Positions 40,277 through 43,306 of a stretch of DNA of 43,306 nucleotides are shown in pieces. The stretch's first letter is position 1; every line of letters starts with the position of its first letter. The DNA is from UBA3537 sp045561735 (GTDB taxonomy: Bacteria > Bacteroidota > Bacteroidia > Flavobacteriales > Flavobacteriaceae). The stretch spans positions 1 to 43,306 of the forward strand of contig JBJKXC010000016.1 in assembly GCA_045561735.1 (NCBI GenBank). The letters are read 5' to 3'. Under the pieces are notes generated by a model that was not told the DNA's origin, did not search any database, and was given only the letters and a program-made list of their open reading frames with translations. The translations under genes and the position numbers were made by a program.

Positions 40277-40308
40277 GCTAATTCAACAGAACGTAAACTA
40301 ACACAAAA

Positions 40309-41100
40309 ATGGCACAAGTAGAAGTTAAAGAACTCCTCGACAACGGGGTCCACTTTGGACACCTCACCAGAAAATGGGATCCTAATATGGCCCCATTCAT
40401 TTATATGGAACGCAACGGCATCCATATCATCAACCTTTACAAAACAGCAGCGAAACTTGAAGAAGCCTCAAAAGCACTTGCAAAAATTGCAACTTCTGGG
40501 CGTAAAATTCTTTTCGTTGCCACAAAGAAACAAGCGAAAGATATTGTCGCAGAAAAGGCTGCTGATGTTAAAATGCCTTACATCACCGAGCGTTGGCCTG
40601 GCGGAATGTTGACCAATTTTGTAACCATTAGAAAAGCGGTTAAGAAAATGGCAGCAATAGACCGTATGAAAAAAGATGGAACATTCAATACGCTTTCTAA
40701 AAAAGAACGCCTTCAAGTCAGCCGATTAAGAGCAAAACTTGAGAAAAACTTAGGGTCCATTTCAGACATGACGCGTCTCCCAGGAGCTTTGTTTGTCGTA
40801 GACATCAAGCGTGAACACATCGCTATCAAAGAAGCTCAGAAATTGAACATTCCTATTTTTGCAATGGTGGATACAAATTCAGATCCAAGACAGGTAGACT
40901 ATGTAATCCCTGCCAATGATGACGCATCAAAATCTATTGAAAAAATTATGACACATGTCACAGAAGGCATTGCTCAAGGTCTTGCTACAAGAAAAGCTGA
41001 GAAAGAAGGCGGCGCTGCTGAAACTGATGAAGTAGTTAAGACGGATGTGGCTACAAAACCAGCTGCTGAAGCAACTGACGTTTCCAAAGAGGAAGAATAA
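40309..41100 (+). CDS. rpsB: 30S ribosomal protein S2
   Basis: A 263-residue protein. It begins AQVEVKELLDNGVHFGHLTRKWDPNMAPFIYMERNGIHIINLYKTAAKLEEA, the classic S2 opening, followed by ATKKQAKDIVAEKAADVKMPYITERWPGGMLTNFVTIR and GALFVVDIKREHIAIKEAQKLNIPIFAMVDTNSDP. An acidic, Ala/Glu-rich C-terminal extension (about residues 228-263) is typical for Bacteroidota. It precedes tsf as in most bacteria, with a terminator-like hairpin between them. No irregularities. Confidence 0.98.
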   Translation: MAQVEVKELLDNGVHFGHLTRKWDPNMAPFIYMERNGIHIINLYKTAAKLEEASKALAKIATSGRKILFVATKKQAKDIVAEKAADVKMPYITERWPGGMLTNFVTIRKAVKKMAAIDRMKKDGTFNTLSKKERLQVSRLRAKLEKNLGSISDMTRLPGALFVVDIKREHIAIKEAQKLNIPIFAMVDTNSDPRQVDYVIPANDDASKSIEKIMTHVTEGIAQGLATRKAEKEGGAAETDEVVKTDVATKPAAEATDVSKEEE

Positions 41101-41123
41101 ACTTATTAAATAATCAAAAACTC

Positions 41124-41170
41124 AAAACCGTAAAATTCTTCACTATTTGATAGATTTTTCGGTTTTTTTT
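41124..41170 (+). terminator. hairpin with T-run between rpsB and tsf (attenuator-like)
   Basis: AAAACCG (41124-41130) pairs with CGGTTTT (41160-41166). After a T-T mismatch, AAAAT/ATTTT extends the stem inward. Four more T follow (to 41170). It resembles a weak intrinsic terminator, so it could lower tsf expression relative to rpsB rather than end the operon. Confidence 0.5.
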
Positions 41171-41183
41171 AAACTTTAAAACC

Positions 41184-42148
41184 ATGATAAAAGTTACCGC
41201 TGCTGAAGTAAATAAACTGAGAAAAGCCACCGGCGCAGGAATGATGGATTGTAAAAAAGCACTTGTTGAAGCTGAAGGCGATTTGACAAAGCCATAGATG
41301 TTTTAAGAAAAAAAGGTCAAAAAGTTGCTGCTAAAAGAGCCGATAGAGATTCCTCTGAAGGGGCTGCTGTTGCCAAGGTAAACGCCGAAAACACCATGGG
41401 CGTAGCCATTGTGCTGGGTTGTGAAACTGATTTTGTAGGAAAAAATGAAAACTTTTTAGCACTTGCGAATAAGTTTGCAGAAATCGCACTTCATTGTGCG
41501 TCTAAAGAGGCCTTTTTGGAGGCAGATTTTGACGGCATGACGGTTGCTGAAAAACTGACTGAACAAACTGGAGTTATTGGAGAGAAACTAGACATCAAAG
41601 CCTTTGAAAAATTAGAGGCCTCATTTGTAGGTTCCTATGTGCACATCAATAAGATCGCTGCACTTGTTGGGCTTTCTTCCAATGTGGAAAATGCGGCAAT
41701 TTTGGTAAAAGACTTGTCTATGCAGGTCGCTTCTATGGGCGCGACTACACTGTCTTACAAAGATTTTGACCTAGACTATGTCGCTTCTGAAACAGAAGCG
41801 CGCATCGCCGTCATTGAAAAAGATAATATTGAACTTGGGAGATTAGGGAAAGCTTTAAAAAATGTTCCTCAATACGTCTCCATGGCCCAACTAATACCCG
41901 AAGTTTTAGCAAATGCGGAAGCCGATGCCAAAGCACAGTTAAAATCAGAAGGAAAACCAGAACAAATTTGGGATAAAATTTTGCCAGGTAAAATGGACCG
42001 CTTCATTTCTGATAACACAACTCTAGACAAAGAACAGTGTTTGCTGGATCAAGATTTTATCAAAGACGATAAAAGTACTGTTGCAAAATATGTTGCTTCT
42101 TATGGTGCCGTTGAAGTCATTGGATTTAAAAGAGTTGCCTTAGGTTAA
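41184..42148 (+). pseudogene. tsf: elongation factor Ts, frame interrupted by a one-base deletion
   Basis: The ATG at 41184 opens MIKVTAAEVNKLRKATGAGMMDCKKALVEAEGD, the normal EF-Ts N-terminus. The frame then runs into TAG at 41295-41297 after 37 codons. Adding one T to the TTT run at 41282-41284 restores FDKAIDVLRKKGQKVAAKRADRD and a full frame of about 321 residues ending at 42148, including VAIVLGCETDFVGKNENF and the C-terminal FISDNTTLDKEQCLLDQDFIKD. EF-Ts recycles EF-Tu-GDP and is normally essential and single copy. The simplest explanation is a sequencing or assembly error in a short homopolymer; a true mutation is less likely. Between rpsB and pyrH as expected. Confidence 0.95.
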
Positions 42149-42170
42149 TTTTTTAAATTTTAAAGAGATC

Positions 42171-42204
42171 AAAAAAAACCCTGTGCAAAGCACAGGGTTT
42201 TTTT
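42171..42204 (+). terminator. strong rho-independent terminator after tsf
   Basis: An A-run followed by CCCTGTGC (42179-42186), loop AAA, then GCACAGGG (42190-42197) and a run of seven T (42198-42204). The stem is perfect and A/T-flanked on both sides, so it would work in either direction. It ends the rplM-tsf transcript. Confidence 0.9.
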
Positions 42205-42264
42205 ATTTAATAGGTTGCAAGACAGTTGGCAAGTATTATCGGCATAAAATTTTGAGATATTGTT

Positions 42265-42272
42265 TATATTTG
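42265..42272 (+). promoter_or_regulatory. -7 box for pyrH
   Basis: TATATTTG, 19 nt before the pyrH ATG at 42292 and downstream of the tsf terminator. No TTG at a suitable -33 position (the nearest, within TTTTG ending at 42254, is only 10 nt away). Position after a terminator supports a separate promoter. Confidence 0.5.
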
Positions 42273-42291
42273 TGAAACGATTAAAACAACG

Positions 42292-42996
42292 ATGGCTTAT
42301 AAACGTGTTTTATTAAAATTATCAGGCGAAGCCCTTATGGGCAGTCGCCAATATGGCATAGACGCACTACGACTTTCAGAATATGCAAATGATATAAAAG
42401 AAGCGCTTGCAGAAGGGATTCAAATTGCCATCGTCATCGGAGGCGGTAATATTTTTAGAGGGGTTGCTGCCGCCAGTAATGGCATGGACCGCGTTCAAGG
42501 AGACCATATGGGCATGCTGGCAACAGTCATTAACGGGCTTGCCCTTCAAAGTGCATTAGAAAATGAAGGTGTCCCAACCCGTCTTCAGTCTGCGATTAAA
42601 ATTAATGAAGTTGCAGAACCCTTTATTCGAAGAAAAGCCATGAGACATTTAGAAAAAGGGCGCGTCGTAATCTTTGGAGGGGGTACAGGAAATCCTTATT
42701 TCACAACAGATTCTGCAGCCGTACTAAGGGCTATTGAAATAGAGGCCGATGTTATTTTAAAAGGCACGCGTGTTGATGGAATTTATACTGCAGATCCCGA
42801 AAAAGATGCTTCAGCAAGCAAATACAGCTCGATAAGTTTTGACGACGTTTTAAAGAAGGGGTTGAAGGTAATGGACACAACAGCCTTTACTTTAAGCCAA
42901 GAAAATGAATTGCCAATTATTGTTTTTGATATGAATAAAAAGGGTAACTTGATTAAAATCCTTTCAGGAGAACAAATTGGAACAACAGTTAGCTAA
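42292..42996 (+). CDS. pyrH: UMP kinase
   Basis: A 234-residue amino-acid-kinase-fold enzyme. Motifs: YKRVLLKLSGEALMG (ATP-binding Lys), IAIVIGGGNIFRG (substrate loop), MDRVQGDHMGMLATVINGLAL, VVIFGGGTGNPYFTTDSAAVLRA and LKGTRVDGIYTADPEKD. Bacterial PyrH phosphorylates UMP to UDP as a hexamer regulated by GTP and UTP. It has its own -7 box after the tsf terminator and is followed by frr 10 nt later. Length and motifs are normal. Confidence 0.98.
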   Translation: MAYKRVLLKLSGEALMGSRQYGIDALRLSEYANDIKEALAEGIQIAIVIGGGNIFRGVAAASNGMDRVQGDHMGMLATVINGLALQSALENEGVPTRLQSAIKINEVAEPFIRRKAMRHLEKGRVVIFGGGTGNPYFTTDSAAVLRAIEIEADVILKGTRVDGIYTADPEKDASASKYSSISFDDVLKKGLKVMDTTAFTLSQENELPIIVFDMNKKGNLIKILSGEQIGTTVS

Positions 42997-43006
42997 TTCT
43001 AAGAGC

Positions 43007-43306
43007 ATGAACGAAGAAATTGAATTTATTCTTGAAAGCGCAAAAGAAGCGATGGGAAAAGCGCTGACGCATTTAGAAAAGCAGTTTGTAAACATTCGTG
43101 CTGGCAAAGCGAGTCCTTCAATGCTCGGGAGCGTAACAGTGGATTATTATGGAACACAAACGCCTCTTGCGCAAGTTGCAAACGTGAATACGCCTGATGG
43201 AAGAACCATTACCGTTCAACCTTGGGAAAAAAGCATGTTACAAGACATTGAACAGGCTATAATGGTGGCCAACCTGGGCTTCAACCCAATGAACAATGGT
43301 GAAAGT
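43007..43306 (+). CDS. frr: ribosome recycling factor, 3' end beyond window
   Basis: The ATG at 43007 opens a frame that runs off the window edge after 100 residues. It reads MNEEIEFILESAKEAMGKAL, then THLEKQFVNIRAGKASPSML, GSVTVDYYGTQTPLAQVANV and NTPDGRTITVQPWEKSMLQD. This is the N-terminal part of RRF (the RAGKASP and DYYGT.TPL motifs are diagnostic). RRF splits post-termination ribosomes together with EF-G. It begins 10 nt after pyrH, the conserved pyrH-frr pair. The remaining ~85 residues are outside the window. Confidence 0.97.
   Translation, partial: MNEEIEFILESAKEAMGKALTHLEKQFVNIRAGKASPSMLGSVTVDYYGTQTPLAQVANVNTPDGRTITVQPWEKSMLQDIEQAIMVANLGFNPMNNGES

Noticed and set aside
41184..42148. 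Programmed frameshifting in tsf
   Set aside because: The site is only a TTT run without a classical slippery heptamer, stimulatory structure or precedent in tsf; a sequence error explains it better.

Overview
The window comes from a Bacteroidota chromosome, almost certainly a (probably marine) Flavobacteriaceae member. It is AT-rich. Several gene starts are preceded by the Bacteroidota-type -7 box TAnnTTTG, often with a TTG about 17-23 nt upstream. Secreted proteins start MKKLLLL, lipoproteins have flavobacterial tails such as CSSDDS, and the cytochrome oxidase, MacAB-TolC and rplM-rpsI-rpsB-tsf-pyrH-frr gene orders are those of flavobacteria. No rRNA, tRNA, CRISPR array or insertion sequence was seen, and no gene-free stretch exceeds about 235 nt.

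Layout. (1) 1-4139 is an AT-rich accessory stretch. It holds the tail of an S74-type tail-fibre-domain protein, then a head-to-tail row of small exported proteins whose gene starts are nearly identical: a DUF4468 protein, a DUF285/BspA-repeat lipoprotein, a 24-residue-repeat MORN/YwqK-like protein, a Cys-containing small protein, a 29-residue peptide and an NTF2-like protein, ending with a DUF805 membrane protein. (2) 4230-8264 has scattered single genes: beta-lactamase-fold lipoprotein, SnoaL-like lipoprotein, nitroreductase, SMP-30/gluconolactonase-like protein, FN3-like protein. (3) 8441-11039 has a MATE transporter, then queD-like and lpxH genes behind a promoter that overlaps the MATE stop codon. 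(4) 11036-17470 (minus) is a tight five-gene operon: TonB-dependent receptor, beta-propeller phytase, second secreted propeller-like protein, a PlcP/COG2908-like metallophosphoesterase, and a GT-B glycosyltransferase. Divergently from it run DUF4956 and DUF2490 genes. (5) 19034-30100 holds an MFS transporter, recJ, osmC-like and AhpD-like genes, rsmI, and a MacAB-TolC-like export operon ending in tsaB. (6) 30235-36376 (minus) carries cytochrome oxidase and biogenesis genes: ctaB/cyoE, two subunit III genes, subunit IV, an unknown membrane protein, a redox-dead SCO paralogue, SCO, DUF420 and a small CxxC membrane protein. (7) 36473-39109 is a DUF5916 outer-membrane protein. (8) 39330-43306 is the translation operon rplM-rpsI-rpsB-tsf-pyrH-frr. 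tsf carries a one-base deletion relative to the expected frame, most likely a sequence error.

How it fits together. The most interesting unit is region 4. It combines an outer-membrane receptor and a phytase with a phosphoesterase whose sequence pattern fits PlcP (phospholipid turnover) rather than housekeeping LpxH, translationally coupled to a glycosyltransferase. Together they read as a phosphorus-limitation locus that scavenges organic phosphate outside and replaces membrane phospholipid with glycolipid inside. The intergenic region between it and the DUF4956 gene contains three copies of an AT-rich 12-14 nt element that could be the operator. This function is inferred from family and context and is not demonstrated by the sequence.
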